DNA of 64,000 nt from Flavobacteriia bacterium 40-80 (lineage in GTDB: Bacteria > Bacteroidota > Bacteroidia > Flavobacteriales_D > Crocinitomicaceae): assembly GCA_001899145.1 (NCBI GenBank), contig MKVF01000006.1, forward strand, positions 186,001-250,000, given 5' to 3'. Positions 27,112-35,490 of the stretch are shown here, piece by piece (the stretch's first letter is position 1; each line of letters opens with the position of its first letter). Under the pieces are notes generated by a model. That model saw only the letters and a program-made list of their open reading frames with translations. It ran no database searches and was not told the origin of the DNA. The position numbers were made by a program, and so were the translations under genes.

Positions 27112-27907
27112 TTTCATTAAATTTTAAAGTGAAATGGAATCCTTTTTTCTTTATCTCATAATAAGGCACCGCATTCAACATATCAGAGCGAAAAAGAATA
27201 TTTTTCATCCCGATTCCTTTACCCGGACTTACTCCTTCTTTTTCCATACCCGCTCCGTTATCGCAGTAGGTCATCATTTTCGATGCTCCTGAAAGCGTAA
27301 AGGAAAGCTCAATTTCAGTAGCTTTTCCATGACGTGTGGAATTGGTAATCAGTTCCTGCATAATGCGGAACAAATGCAGCTGCTGCTCAAGAGAAAAATC
27401 CCTGAAGAAGGACTGTCCTTTTTCGTTCTCATACCGGATTTTTGTCATCTCCGCTTCCGATATATTATCACATACTTCCTTAATCACAACATCCAATCCT
27501 CCGTTTTCTATCGAAGGAGGAATGAGATTATGTGTTATCTGTCTGGCGCTGTCAATAAGTAAATGACATGCTTCCAATGTACTGTCAGCTATTTCTTCTC
27601 TGACATTTTCTACCAGATTTTTACGCTTTAAAATATGAACATTCATGGAAACGGCATTCAGCTTGGAACTGATATCATCGTGCAAATCTCTTGCTATCCG
27701 GAGCCGCTCCTGCTCCTGCGCATCAACCACCGCTTTCAGAATCTCCTTCTGCATTTTGAGCTGTAATTCTTTATTCCTCAAACGCTGTTCGAGCACTTTT
27801 TTTCTGGATAAATAAATAAAAATCACTACTGTCGTCAATAAGATAAAAAAAGTCAATGCCGTTAAAAATATATACAGCACAAACTGCCTGCTTTCAATAT
27901 TATTCAT
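27095..27907 (-). CDS. Sensor histidine kinase (NarX/DegS type)
   Basis: A 270-residue kinase with one N-terminal membrane helix (about 9-33), a coiled-coil linker, a HisKA_3 domain (RLRIARDLHDDISSKL, phospho-acceptor His76) and an HATPase domain (NSTRHGKA, NGAGMEKEG, GKGIGMKNI). It has no extracytoplasmic sensor domain of its own. The gene overlaps the upstream 7TM gene by 8 bp and the downstream regulator by 17 bp. The likely arrangement is that the neighbouring 7TM protein provides sensing. Confidence 0.92.
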   Translation of the reverse strand: MNNIESRQFVLYIFLTALTFFILLTTVVIFIYLSRKKVLEQRLRNKELQLKMQKEILKAVVDAQEQERLRIARDLHDDISSKLNAVSMNVHILKRKNLVENVREEIADSTLEACHLLIDSARQITHNLIPPSIENGGLDVVIKEVCDNISEAEMTKIRYENEKGQSFFRDFSLEQQLHLFRIMQELITNSTRHGKATEIELSFTLSGASKMMTYCDNGAGMEKEGVSPGKGIGMKNILFRSDMLNAVPYYEIKKKGFHFTLKFNENEQQN

Positions 27908-28550
27908 CTTTATTTTTTCTCTTGTAAACAAAAAAGTCAAACCATTGAACTGTGATCATCCCATGCAGGAATAATATTCCTAATTCATGCAATAACCAGA
28001 TAATCATCATATCCTCCTTTTGTAAGGTAACTAAAAAATCTGCAAATAAGAAGACCAATATCTCGAGCGCTGCACATACCAAAACACCCAAAGCAATATA
28101 TAAAAAGGATCGTGTTCCCGAGATAATATTATATAGATAGAAAAGTGAAGCTACCACCAGTAAGTAATTGGTAATAACAACTTCCCATAAATTAAACCTC
28201 ATAAAAGCACCCGGATTCAAAGCATATACCAAAGCTAAAGTCAATGTCATGAACAAAATGTACCATCTGATAAATTTTCTTTGCGTGGAGTTATGACAGA
28301 TCCTGAGATAAAACAGCCCCAAAATCGCAGATTGGGAGTAGGCGTAAATATGGAAAAGGGGAACATTAAAATTGAAAAGCAGCCGTACGGCTTCAGACCC
28401 GATCTCGATTAATAACATCAACCATAAAAAAAGAGTTATGATTCTTAACCACCCGCTATTTCTTCTCAATAGCTGTACTGAATACAGAAATACATTCAGA
28501 ACAAGGAAAGCGAAATAAATCCAATATAAAACAAATGTCACACCAGTCAT
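27900..28550 (-). CDS. Seven-helix membrane protein, candidate sensor for the two-component pair
   Basis: A 216-residue integral membrane protein with about seven hydrophobic helices and a short basic tail (FFVYKRKNKDE). I do not recognise a named family. Start chosen at MTGVTFVL (28550), since the longer frame to 28580 would run into the -7 box. It is first in a three-gene set with overlapping ends (7TM, kinase, regulator). Role as a signal receptor for the kinase is an inference from this arrangement and from the kinase's lack of a sensor domain. Confidence 0.72.
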   Translation of the reverse strand: MTGVTFVLYWIYFAFLVLNVFLYSVQLLRRNSGWLRIITLFLWLMLLIEIGSEAVRLLFNFNVPLFHIYAYSQSAILGLFYLRICHNSTQRKFIRWYILFMTLTLALVYALNPGAFMRFNLWEVVITNYLLVVASLFYLYNIISGTRSFLYIALGVLVCAALEILVFLFADFLVTLQKEDMMIIWLLHELGILFLHGMITVQWFDFFVYKRKNKDE

Positions 28551-28577
28551 CGGAAAGTAGAGGCTGCAAGTTTTCCA

Positions 28578-28585
28578 CAAAAGTA
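28578..28585 (-). promoter_or_regulatory. -7 box for the 7TM/kinase/regulator operon (TACTTTTG)
   Basis: Exact TAnnTTTG match on the minus strand, 27 nt before the ATG at 28550. Confidence 0.4.
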
Positions 28586-28749
28586 ATAAGTATATGGAAA
28601 ATTGCTAAATAAGAAAAATAAACACGTAGTAATACTACAATTATATACGTATAAACACCTATATAAAAGACAATGCTGTTTTTATCAACTAATTCATAAT
28701 TTCTTTATTCTAAATTTTTTACATTTATTTGAAGATAAAAATCAAAAAC

Positions 28750-29169
28750 ATGCTCTTAAACCCTTATTTGAATTTTGACGGAAATGCCGAAGAAGCATTT
28801 CGTTTTTACCAGACCGTATTCGGTGGTGAATTGTTCATCCAGAAAATGAGCGATGCCCCGGGAACTGAAAACCTGCCGGAAAATGAGAAAAACCGAGCCA
28901 TGCACGTTGCCATTGCAATCGGAAACGGGCAACATTTGATGGCATCTGATTGCCTGCCAAGTGCAGGACATGTGCTGAAAGTAGGAAACAACAATTACAT
29001 TTCCATCACTCCGGACAGCCGTGAAGAAGCAGACAGGATCTTCAATGGATTATCAGCCGGAGGAACCATTGAAATGCCCATGGCAGATATGTTTTGGGGA
29101 GACTATTTCGGCTCTTTTACAGATAAATTCGGTATTTGCTGGATGATTAATTATACAAATCCGAAATAA
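28750..29169 (+). CDS. VOC family protein (PhnB-like)
   Basis: A 139-residue member of the vicinal oxygen chelate superfamily, of the PhnB / 3-demethylubiquinone-methyltransferase-like group: NPYLNFDGNAEEAFRFYQTVFGGEL, a central HVAIAIGNGQHLMASD, and FWGDYFGSFTDKFGICWMIN at the end. The start is ATG 28750; a TTG at 28729 is in frame but less likely. First gene of the accessory block of small proteins. Function within the superfamily unknown. Confidence 0.87.
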   Translation: MLLNPYLNFDGNAEEAFRFYQTVFGGELFIQKMSDAPGTENLPENEKNRAMHVAIAIGNGQHLMASDCLPSAGHVLKVGNNNYISITPDSREEADRIFNGLSAGGTIEMPMADMFWGDYFGSFTDKFGICWMINYTNPK

Positions 29170-29210
29170 CTTTTGTAATTTTCTCCGGATTATAAAGTTA
29201 TGTGATACAA

Positions 29211-29897
29211 ATGAAAACCTTTGCGGAACAAGTCATCGATTTTAACCGGCAGCTTCGTTATGCAGGTTCCCTTCCTGAAGATTTTCAGGTACTGAATCCC
29301 TATCTTGATAACCCCGAGACGATAAAAGTCATGCAGGAATTCTATCATAAATATTATAATGACTGCAACCGGAGAAAATTCATTATCGGCATCAATCCCA
29401 GCCGGCACGGAGCAGGCGTTACAGGTATTCCCTTCACAGACACAAAACGGCTGGAAAGCGTGTGCGGCATCAAAATGAAATCTGCCCGTACACACGAAAT
29501 ATCCTCTGTATTTTTATACCAGATGATAGAAGAATACGGAGGAGCGAAGGCATTTTACCAGAATTTTTACATCAATTCCCCTTTTCCGCTGGCCATTATC
29601 CGGAAAGCAGAAAACGGAAGCTGGCTAAACGCAAATTATTACGATGATACAGCACTGTTCCGGGATGTCAAAAGCTTTATGATCGATTCATTAAAACGCC
29701 ACATCAGCCTCGGACTGGATACCTCGGAAGTTTTTGTCCTGGGAAAGAAAAATGCGACATTCATCAATAAGCTGAACAAAGAAGAGCAGCTGTTCGAACG
29801 AATCACCGTACTGGAACACCCAAGGTATATACAGCAATACAAATCCAAAGAAGCAGGACTGTATATCGATAAATATATTTCACTGTTAAATCCCTGA
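29211..29897 (+). CDS. SMUG2-type uracil-DNA glycosylase family protein
   Basis: A 228-residue protein of the DUF4918/SMUG2 family, a branch of the uracil-DNA glycosylase superfamily. Visible features are IIGINPSRHGAGVTGIPFTDTKRL (active-site loop GINP...H-G), YINSPFPLAI and the second motif VLEHPRYIQQYK (H-P-R). By family it excises uracil or deaminated bases. Start ATG 29211; the GTG at 29202 is an alternative. It is the first of three genes packed with 2-4 bp gaps. Confidence 0.82.
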   Translation: MKTFAEQVIDFNRQLRYAGSLPEDFQVLNPYLDNPETIKVMQEFYHKYYNDCNRRKFIIGINPSRHGAGVTGIPFTDTKRLESVCGIKMKSARTHEISSVFLYQMIEEYGGAKAFYQNFYINSPFPLAIIRKAENGSWLNANYYDDTALFRDVKSFMIDSLKRHISLGLDTSEVFVLGKKNATFINKLNKEEQLFERITVLEHPRYIQQYKSKEAGLYIDKYISLLNP

Positions 29898-29901
29898 AAA
29901 C

Positions 29902-30342
29902 ATGAAGCTGATCTGCAAAGCAACTATCCAGATTCAAAAACCGGCCGGTGTAGTTTTTGAAAACATTGTCAATCCCGGTAACATGACGCACTATTTTATT
30001 GCCACCAGCACGGGAAGAATGGAAGAAAAAGCAGAGCTTGTATGGACATTTCCGGAATTTGAGGACAAATGCCCTGTCAGTGTTACTGCAATTGTTCCTG
30101 ATCGTTCCGTTGAATTCGTATGGGATCCGGAAACAGTAGTAAGAGTCGAGCTGAACGAGCTGGAAGATAAAAGCACAGTAGTTAAAGTAACCGAAAACGG
30201 AAAAGAAATTTCTGAAAACAACCTGAAATGGTTCGGAGGAAACACCGAAGGATGGGCAAATTTCCTTGCCTGCCTGAAAGCATTTTCAGAATACGGCATC
30301 AATCTCCGTAAAGGTGCTTTTGATTTTATGAAACAACTATAA
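29902..30342 (+). CDS. SRPBCC (AHSA1-like) domain protein
   Basis: A 146-residue single-domain protein of the START/Bet v1 ligand-binding fold: MKLICKATIQIQKPAGVVFENIVNPGNMTHYF opening, a central WTFPEF, and the typical C-terminal NTEGWANFLACLKAF helix. Function unknown. It starts 4 bp after the glycosylase stop and ends 2 bp before the next gene. Confidence 0.85.
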   Translation: MKLICKATIQIQKPAGVVFENIVNPGNMTHYFIATSTGRMEEKAELVWTFPEFEDKCPVSVTAIVPDRSVEFVWDPETVVRVELNELEDKSTVVKVTENGKEISENNLKWFGGNTEGWANFLACLKAFSEYGINLRKGAFDFMKQL

Positions 30343-30344
30343 AG

Positions 30345-31196
30345 ATGAAAACGCTCCTGATCATTTTAGCAATCTTCTCTGTGGAATATACATTTTCACA
30401 GACAACATTTCCATCTTTTCTGGAAGGAACATGGAAAATGGAAAACCGGGATATCTATGAGCACTGGGATCAGCTTAACCCGCATTCACTAAAAGGTTTT
30501 TCCTATGAAATCTCCGAAGGAAAAAGGAACATTACCGAATACCTTGATATAGCAGAAGACAAAGGAAAAATCAATTATACCGCAACCGTAATCGGGCAAA
30601 ACAGCGGTAAGGGAGTTACATTCCGGCTCATAAAATCCGACAGCGTTTTTGTCTTTTCAAATCCCAGCCATGATTTTCCAAAGAAGATCGTATACAAAAA
30701 ACGATCTGAAACAGAAATTCTTGTCACGATTTCCAATGAAAAAGATAAAGAGTTCAGCTATACGCTGCACAAATATCCCGACAACAACTCCACTACGGAT
30801 TATGACGAAAAGCTGGCTAAAAAGCTGGGAGCTGACGATTACGGAATGAAAAGCTATTTCTTTGTGATCCTGAAAACGGGAACAAATACGCTTACGGACA
30901 CGATTGACAAAGAACTTATCAGCGAAAGCTTTAAAGGACACATGGATAACATCCACCGGTTGGTTGAAGAGGGAAAACTGATCGTCGCAGGACCATTTGG
31001 AAAAAACACAAAAAATTACAGAGGAATCTTTATCCTCAATAATATCAGCTCGGAAGAAGCCGCAAAAGAGCTCCTGCTGACCGATCCCGCCATAAAAAAC
31101 GGCTTATTGGATTACGAAATTTTCACATGGTACGGCTCAGCCGCCCTTCCCGAATACCTGCCCGTTTCCGGCAAAATACAAAAAACGAAACCCTAA
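30345..31196 (+). CDS. DUF6265-YciI two-domain exported protein
   Basis: A 283-residue protein with signal peptide (ending YTFSQ), then a DUF6265-like lipocalin-type domain (FLEGTWKMENRDIYEHWDQLNP to FSNPSHDFPKKIVYKKR, about 24-145), then a YciI-like domain (YFFVILKTG...FKGHMDNIHRLVEEGKLIVAGPF...DPAIKNGLLDYEI, about 165-265). YciI domains are small ferredoxin-like folds with a His-Asp pair (here H-x-x-N). The fusion joins two domains normally found as separate proteins. The C-terminal tail is polar. Function unknown. Confidence 0.78.
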   Translation: MKTLLIILAIFSVEYTFSQTTFPSFLEGTWKMENRDIYEHWDQLNPHSLKGFSYEISEGKRNITEYLDIAEDKGKINYTATVIGQNSGKGVTFRLIKSDSVFVFSNPSHDFPKKIVYKKRSETEILVTISNEKDKEFSYTLHKYPDNNSTTDYDEKLAKKLGADDYGMKSYFFVILKTGTNTLTDTIDKELISESFKGHMDNIHRLVEEGKLIVAGPFGKNTKNYRGIFILNNISSEEAAKELLLTDPAIKNGLLDYEIFTWYGSAALPEYLPVSGKIQKTKP

Positions 31197-31210
31197 CATA
31201 ATCAAAGCTT

Positions 31211-31567
31211 ATGCTGACAGCTATACATCCGAAATTACCCATGCGAAACAAATCCGTAACTAAGGACTTTTACGTAAACCAATTGGGATTCAAAGTATTC
31301 GGAAATGCAGATCATGCAGACTATCTGATGCTTGAAAAAAACAATCACCAGATTCACTTTTTTGAATTTAAAGAACTCAATCCCAAAGAAAATTACGGAC
31401 AAATCTATATCCGGACAGAGGACATTGACACTTTATACCAGTCATTGCTGGACAATAAAGTCAGCATACACCCAAACGGGCCATTACAGATAAGACCCTG
31501 GGGACAAAAAGAATTCGCCCTGCTTGACCCGGACAATAACCTGCTGACCTTCGGGCAATGTGTATAA
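31211..31567 (+). CDS. VOC family protein (bleomycin-resistance-like)
   Basis: A 118-residue glyoxalase/bleomycin-resistance fold protein: HPKLPMRNKSVTKDFYVNQLGFKVFG opening, HQIHFFEF, YIRTEDIDTLYQSLLDNKV and RPWGQKEFALLDPDNNLLTFGQ. This pattern is that of drug-binding BRP-type proteins, dimeric and without a metal in the best-known cases. Whether it confers resistance is not evident. Confidence 0.87.
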   Translation: MLTAIHPKLPMRNKSVTKDFYVNQLGFKVFGNADHADYLMLEKNNHQIHFFEFKELNPKENYGQIYIRTEDIDTLYQSLLDNKVSIHPNGPLQIRPWGQKEFALLDPDNNLLTFGQCV

Positions 31568-31607
31568 TTGAAAAACTGAACGATCCGTTTATTTAAAGGA
31601 GAAAATA

Positions 31608-31964
31608 ATGAGAACAGATAATACCAGAATTTACAAAATGTCTTTCGCCAGCGTTTATCCGCATTACATTGCGAAAGCGGAGAGGAAAGGACGTACAAAA
31701 GCGGAAGTAGATGAAATCATCTTCTGGCTTACGGGATACGATGAACAAACATTTCAGCAGCACCTTGACAATAAAACCAATTTCGAGAACTTCTTTGCTT
31801 TGGCTCCTCAGATCAACCCCAATGTTTCAAAAATTACAGGTGTGATCTGTGGTTACCGGGTAGAAGAAATTGAAGATAAGCTGATGCAGCAGATCCGTTA
31901 CCTCGATAAGCTTATTGATGAGCTGGCAAAGGGAAAAGCAATGGAAAAAATTTTAAGGCAGTAA
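31608..31964 (+). CDS. DUF2200 family protein
   Basis: A 118-residue protein matching DUF2200: [41 protein letters not shown], then [49 protein letters not shown]. Widespread in bacteria, function unknown; the conserved K.ERKGR.K and GYR segments are intact and length is normal. Confidence 0.9.
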   Translation: MRTDNTRIYKMSFASVYPHYIAKAERKGRTKAEVDEIIFWLTGYDEQTFQQHLDNKTNFENFFALAPQINPNVSKITGVICGYRVEEIEDKLMQQIRYLDKLIDELAKGKAMEKILRQ

Positions 31965-32058
31965 AGTTCCGTAACATATTGATTATTTAATACACGTACA
32001 GCCGGATTTCACACATTTGATAAACGAAAAGCCCAATCAAAAAAATCAGACACAATAA

Positions 32059-32643
32059 ATGAGAAAGACACTTATCATCAACGGACACCCTGATAAAGAA
32101 AGCTATTGCTCATCGCTCGTTCAGGCATACAAAAACGGGGCAATAAAAGCAGGAGCGGAAATAAAAGAAATTACAATCGCTGACCTGCGGTTTAACCCAA
32201 ACCTGCAATTTGGCTACAGAAAAAGAACGGAACTTGAGCCCGATCTGCTTGAAGCGTGGGAAAAAATAAAATGGGCAGATCACCTGGTCTGGGTTTATCC
32301 CGTTTGGTGGGGTTCCTATCCGGCAATGATGAAAGGATTCCTTGACCGGCTTTTTCTTCCCGGATTTGCCTTCAGCAAAAGGGAAAATTCGCTTTGGTGG
32401 GATAAGCTCCTGAAAGGAAAATCAGCGAGGATCATCTCAACACTCGATCAGCCGGCATGGTTTTACACGCTCATAAACAGAAGACCCAGCTATTGGGCGA
32501 TGAAAAAAATGACCTTGAATTTTTGTGGTATAAAACCCGTAACAACAACAACGATCGGTCCGCTCCGGTTATCAAAGCCTTCCTGGCGGGAAAACTGGCT
32601 CAAAAAAACAGAGCAGAAAGGTTTCTCTGACAATAGAAAATGA
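32059..32643 (+). CDS. NAD(P)H-dependent oxidoreductase (flavodoxin-like fold)
   Basis: A 194-residue protein of the NQO1/MdaB/KefF group of FMN- or FAD-dependent quinone reductases. Key segments: LIINGHPDKESYCSSL (flavin phosphate loop), WADHLVWVYPVWWGSYPAMMKGFLDRLFLPGFAF and the C-terminal NFCGIKPV. It would transfer two electrons from NAD(P)H to quinones or similar electrophiles. It stands with 94 and 80 bp gaps in the accessory block, near but not clearly coupled to the nuclease gene downstream. Confidence 0.88.
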   Translation: MRKTLIINGHPDKESYCSSLVQAYKNGAIKAGAEIKEITIADLRFNPNLQFGYRKRTELEPDLLEAWEKIKWADHLVWVYPVWWGSYPAMMKGFLDRLFLPGFAFSKRENSLWWDKLLKGKSARIISTLDQPAWFYTLINRRPSYWAMKKMTLNFCGIKPVTTTTIGPLRLSKPSWRENWLKKTEQKGFSDNRK

Positions 32644-32723
32644 ATTAAAACACATAAGAATTTGAATATCTGAACAGGTAAATTCATCTGCAAACTGCCC
32701 GGTTAATTTATTATTTTTATAAT

Positions 32724-33737
32724 ATGGAAAGAGCACTGTACAACATTGATAACAACTTATTGGAAAACATTAAGCACATTGTTCTTAATGCAAGAAAAAA
32801 TGTATCTCAAAAAGTAAATCAAGAGCTTATCTTAACTTATTGGCAGATCGGGAAAGAAATTGTAGAAACAGAGCAGAAAAACAACATCGATAATCAGACA
32901 TCAAGACAAATCATACTTCATCTTTCCAGACAGCTAACCAACGAAGTCGGAAAAGGATTTTCCCGTTCCAATTTATTCAATATGAGAAAATTTTATATTG
33001 AATATCCAAATGTCCAGTCAGTGACTGGACACCTGACCTGGACACACATTTGCGAGCTTTTGATCATTGAAGATAAAGACAAACGCAGTTTTTATGAAAA
33101 AGAAAGTGCCAATGCTTCATGGTCTATCAGAGAACTTAAAAGACAAATAGACAGCTCGCTTTATGAGCGTTTATTGCTTTCAAAAGGAAAAACCAATAAA
33201 GAAAAAGTCCTGGAGCTGGCACAAAAAGGACAGGAACTCAACAAAGCAGAAGACGTATTGAAAAACCCTTACGTTTTTGAATTTTTGGGTATTCCCGAAA
33301 ACAAACCGATTTTAGAAAAGGATTTGGAAGCCAAACTTATCCGTCATATTGAAGACTTTTTGCTGGAGCTTGGTAAAGGCTTTATGTTTGTCGGTTCACA
33401 ACAACGGATAACTATAAATAACACGCATTACTACGTGGATATGGTTTTCTACAACAAAATTTTACGTTGTTATATTCTTATTGAGCTTAAAACCACAAAA
33501 CTTAATATTGCAGACGGAGGCCAATTGAATACCTATTTGAACTATTACAAAACAGAAGTGAATGATGAAACCGACAATCCGCCAATCGGAATAATTTTAT
33601 GTGCAGAGAAAGACGAAATTACAGCAGAATATATTTTAAGCGGATTTGAGAATAACGTATTTGCTTCAAAATATGTAACTATTCTTCCGGACAAAGAAAA
33701 GTTAATTGAAGAAGTGGAAAACGTAATGAACAAATAA
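32724..33737 (+). CDS. YhcG-type PD-(D/E)XK nuclease (DUF1016)
   Basis: A 337-residue protein with an N-terminal DUF1016_N helical domain (about 10-150: ELILTYWQIGKEIVE, GKGFSRSNLFNMRKFY, LTWTHICELL) and a C-terminal PD-(D/E)XK nuclease domain with Asp239 (YYVDMVFY) and Glu254-Lys256 (LIELKTT). Family members occur beside restriction-modification and other mobile defence loci. No methyltransferase or specificity subunit is adjacent here, so it is an orphan. Base composition is slightly A/T-richer than its neighbours. Confidence 0.88.
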   Translation: MERALYNIDNNLLENIKHIVLNARKNVSQKVNQELILTYWQIGKEIVETEQKNNIDNQTSRQIILHLSRQLTNEVGKGFSRSNLFNMRKFYIEYPNVQSVTGHLTWTHICELLIIEDKDKRSFYEKESANASWSIRELKRQIDSSLYERLLLSKGKTNKEKVLELAQKGQELNKAEDVLKNPYVFEFLGIPENKPILEKDLEAKLIRHIEDFLLELGKGFMFVGSQQRITINNTHYYVDMVFYNKILRCYILIELKTTKLNIADGGQLNTYLNYYKTEVNDETDNPPIGIILCAEKDEITAEYILSGFENNVFASKYVTILPDKEKLIEEVENVMNK

Positions 33738-33858
33738 TGCCGAATATATAGCAATTAAGGGCAGAACCGATAATTAATAGTATTTAACTCAATAAAAATT
33801 AAAACCAACCACTTCCGTTAGCTATTCAAATTCACATAAAACACGACACGCTAAAAAA

Positions 33859-34422
33859 ATGAAAGCAACATTCTTTTCAGATCAGGAAGAATTCAGAAAA
33901 TGGCTGGAGAAGCATCACCGGAACGAAACCGAACTGCTCGTCGGCTTTTACAAGGTAAGTGCCGGGAAACCCTCCATGACGTGGTCTCAATCCGTAGATC
34001 AGGCTCTTTGCTTCGGCTGGATCGACAGCGTAAGAAAATCCATCGACGAAGAAAGCTACTCCATCCGTTTTACCCCAAGAAAGAAAACAAGCATCTGGAG
34101 TGCCGTCAACATACAAAAAGTAGAGGAGCTAAGCCAGGCCGGGATGATGACCGAAGCCGGCTTGCTCGCTTACAGCCACAGAACAGAAAACAGGTCAAAA
34201 ATCTATTCTCATGAAAAAGAACCTGAAAAGCTGACTGCCGGATACGAGAAAATCTTTAAGAAAGACGATACCGCATGGGATTTTTTTCAGCAGCAGGCTC
34301 CTTCTTACAAAAGAATGATCACCCACTGGATCATGAGTGCTAAACAGGAAAAAACACAACTGTCACGGCTTGAAAAAGCAATTCAGGAAAGCAGTCAGCA
34401 ACAACGCATTAAATTTATGTAA
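33859..34422 (+). CDS. YdeI/OmpD-associated family protein
   Basis: A 187-residue protein matching the YdeI (bacteriocin-protection, OmpD-associated) family: WLEKHHRNETELLVGFYKVSAGKPSMTWSQSVDQALCFGWIDSVRKSIDEESYSIRFTPRK, then IWSAVN...L...GM, and a C-terminal RMITHWIMSAKQEKTQLSRLEK. No signal peptide. Function in Bacteroidota unknown. It is followed by two DUF1801 genes with 2- and 6-bp gaps, a set that often travels together. Confidence 0.87.
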   Translation: MKATFFSDQEEFRKWLEKHHRNETELLVGFYKVSAGKPSMTWSQSVDQALCFGWIDSVRKSIDEESYSIRFTPRKKTSIWSAVNIQKVEELSQAGMMTEAGLLAYSHRTENRSKIYSHEKEPEKLTAGYEKIFKKDDTAWDFFQQQAPSYKRMITHWIMSAKQEKTQLSRLEKAIQESSQQQRIKFM

Positions 34423-34424
34423 CC

Positions 34425-34769
34425 ATGAGCAAAACCGTCAACGAATATATTGCCACATTTCCCAGAGAAATACAGCAGATCCTGAACACCATCCGGACAC
34501 TGGTCACCGAAGCAGCTCCCGGAGCAGAAGAAAGTATTTCCTATGGAATGCCGGCATACAAGCTGAACAAAAAACCGCTGGTCTATTTTGCAGCCTTCAA
34601 AAACCATATCGGATTCTACGCAACTCCTTCCGGACATTCACAATTTGCGGAAGAACTTTCAAGATACAAACAGGGAAAAGGCTCCGTTCAGTTTCCACTC
34701 GACCAGCCAATACCGCTTGACCTGATCAGGAGAATCGTGAAATTCAGAGCACAGGAAAACAAAAAATAA
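34425..34769 (+). CDS. DUF1801 protein (frataxin-like YdhG family)
   Basis: A 114-residue protein with the DUF1801 signature: TVNEYIATFPREIQQILNTIRTLVTEAAPGAEESISYGMPAYKLNKKPLVYFAAFKNHIGFYATPSG. The closest group is the YdhG/iron-chaperone-like one, a frataxin-like fold. Function unproven. Sits 2 bp after the YdeI gene. Confidence 0.88.
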   Translation: MSKTVNEYIATFPREIQQILNTIRTLVTEAAPGAEESISYGMPAYKLNKKPLVYFAAFKNHIGFYATPSGHSQFAEELSRYKQGKGSVQFPLDQPIPLDLIRRIVKFRAQENKK

Positions 34770-34775
34770 GAGATC

Positions 34776-35177
34776 ATGAACAAAGACATCCAGGCATATC
34801 ATAACCGGCAAACACCGGAAGACAAAGCCATCTGTGATTTATTGTACCAGGAGATCTGTCAGTCTCTTCCCGAAGCGGAACATAAGATCTGGCACGCACA
34901 TCCCGTATGGTTTCTCGATGGGAATCCCGTTGCCGGTTACAGCAAACAGAAAGCAGGTATCCGGCTTATGTTCTGGAGCGGAGCAGATTTTGAAGAAGAC
35001 GAACTGAAAGTCAGAGGCGGAAAATTCAAAGACGCATCTGTTTTCTATAATTCAGTTTCCGAAATCGACACAGCAAGCTTAAAACGATGGCTGGAAAAAG
35101 CAAAATCCATACAATGGGATTATAAAAACTTAATAAAAAGAAAAGGAGTTTTGCTCCGCATAGAAAATAAGGAATAA
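34776..35177 (+). CDS. DUF1801-like protein
   Basis: A 133-residue protein with DUF1801-type features: ICDLLYQEICQSLPEAEHKIWHAHPVWFLDGNPVAGYSKQKAGIRLMFWSGADFEEDEL, and a C-terminal LKRWLEKAKSIQWDYKNLIKRKG. Intact and normal in length. It is the last intact gene before the truncated ABC-F gene. Confidence 0.82.
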   Translation: MNKDIQAYHNRQTPEDKAICDLLYQEICQSLPEAEHKIWHAHPVWFLDGNPVAGYSKQKAGIRLMFWSGADFEEDELKVRGGKFKDASVFYNSVSEIDTASLKRWLEKAKSIQWDYKNLIKRKGVLLRIENKE

Positions 35178-35340
35178 TTCATGGGCAATAAATCCTATCG
35201 TTCCTGTTAAACAGAAAAACCGTGTATTTGCACACATAAAGTAAATAAGCCCGAAATGTAAAAACTAATTTCTTTCAGACAAATCAGGACAACAACCCAA
35301 AAGCGGCTGTTGCATTGTTTAATCTCTAACGAAAGGAATT

Positions 35341-35490
35341 ATGTTGATCTTACAAAACATTTCATATACACATCCCAACAAGGAACTACTGTTCAGTGAT
35401 ATCAACCTGACAGTAAATAAGCACGAAAAAACAGCGTTAATCGGCAACAACGGACGTATTGTGTCTTATTTATTTTTCATCTTAAAATAA
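35341..35490 (+). pseudogene. ABC-F gene truncated inside Walker A
   Basis: An ATG at 35341 opens 49 codons. The first 38 or so residues read as an ABC-F N-terminus: MLILQNISYTHPNKELLFSD, then an ALIGNNG stretch (residues 32-38). The motif GNNG-x-GKST should follow, but after GNNG (ending 35454) the sequence switches to RIVSYLFF... and stops at 35490. Those last codons are the antisense of the 3' end of the SIR2 gene. The rest of the ABC-F gene is nowhere in the window. This is a broken gene whose break marks the edge of the SIR2 module at about 35455. Confidence 0.82.

Noticed and set aside
28750-35177. Prophage or conjugative element
   Set aside because: No integrase, phage structural, portal, relaxase or Tra genes; the region is an assembly of small single-domain genes plus defence loci.
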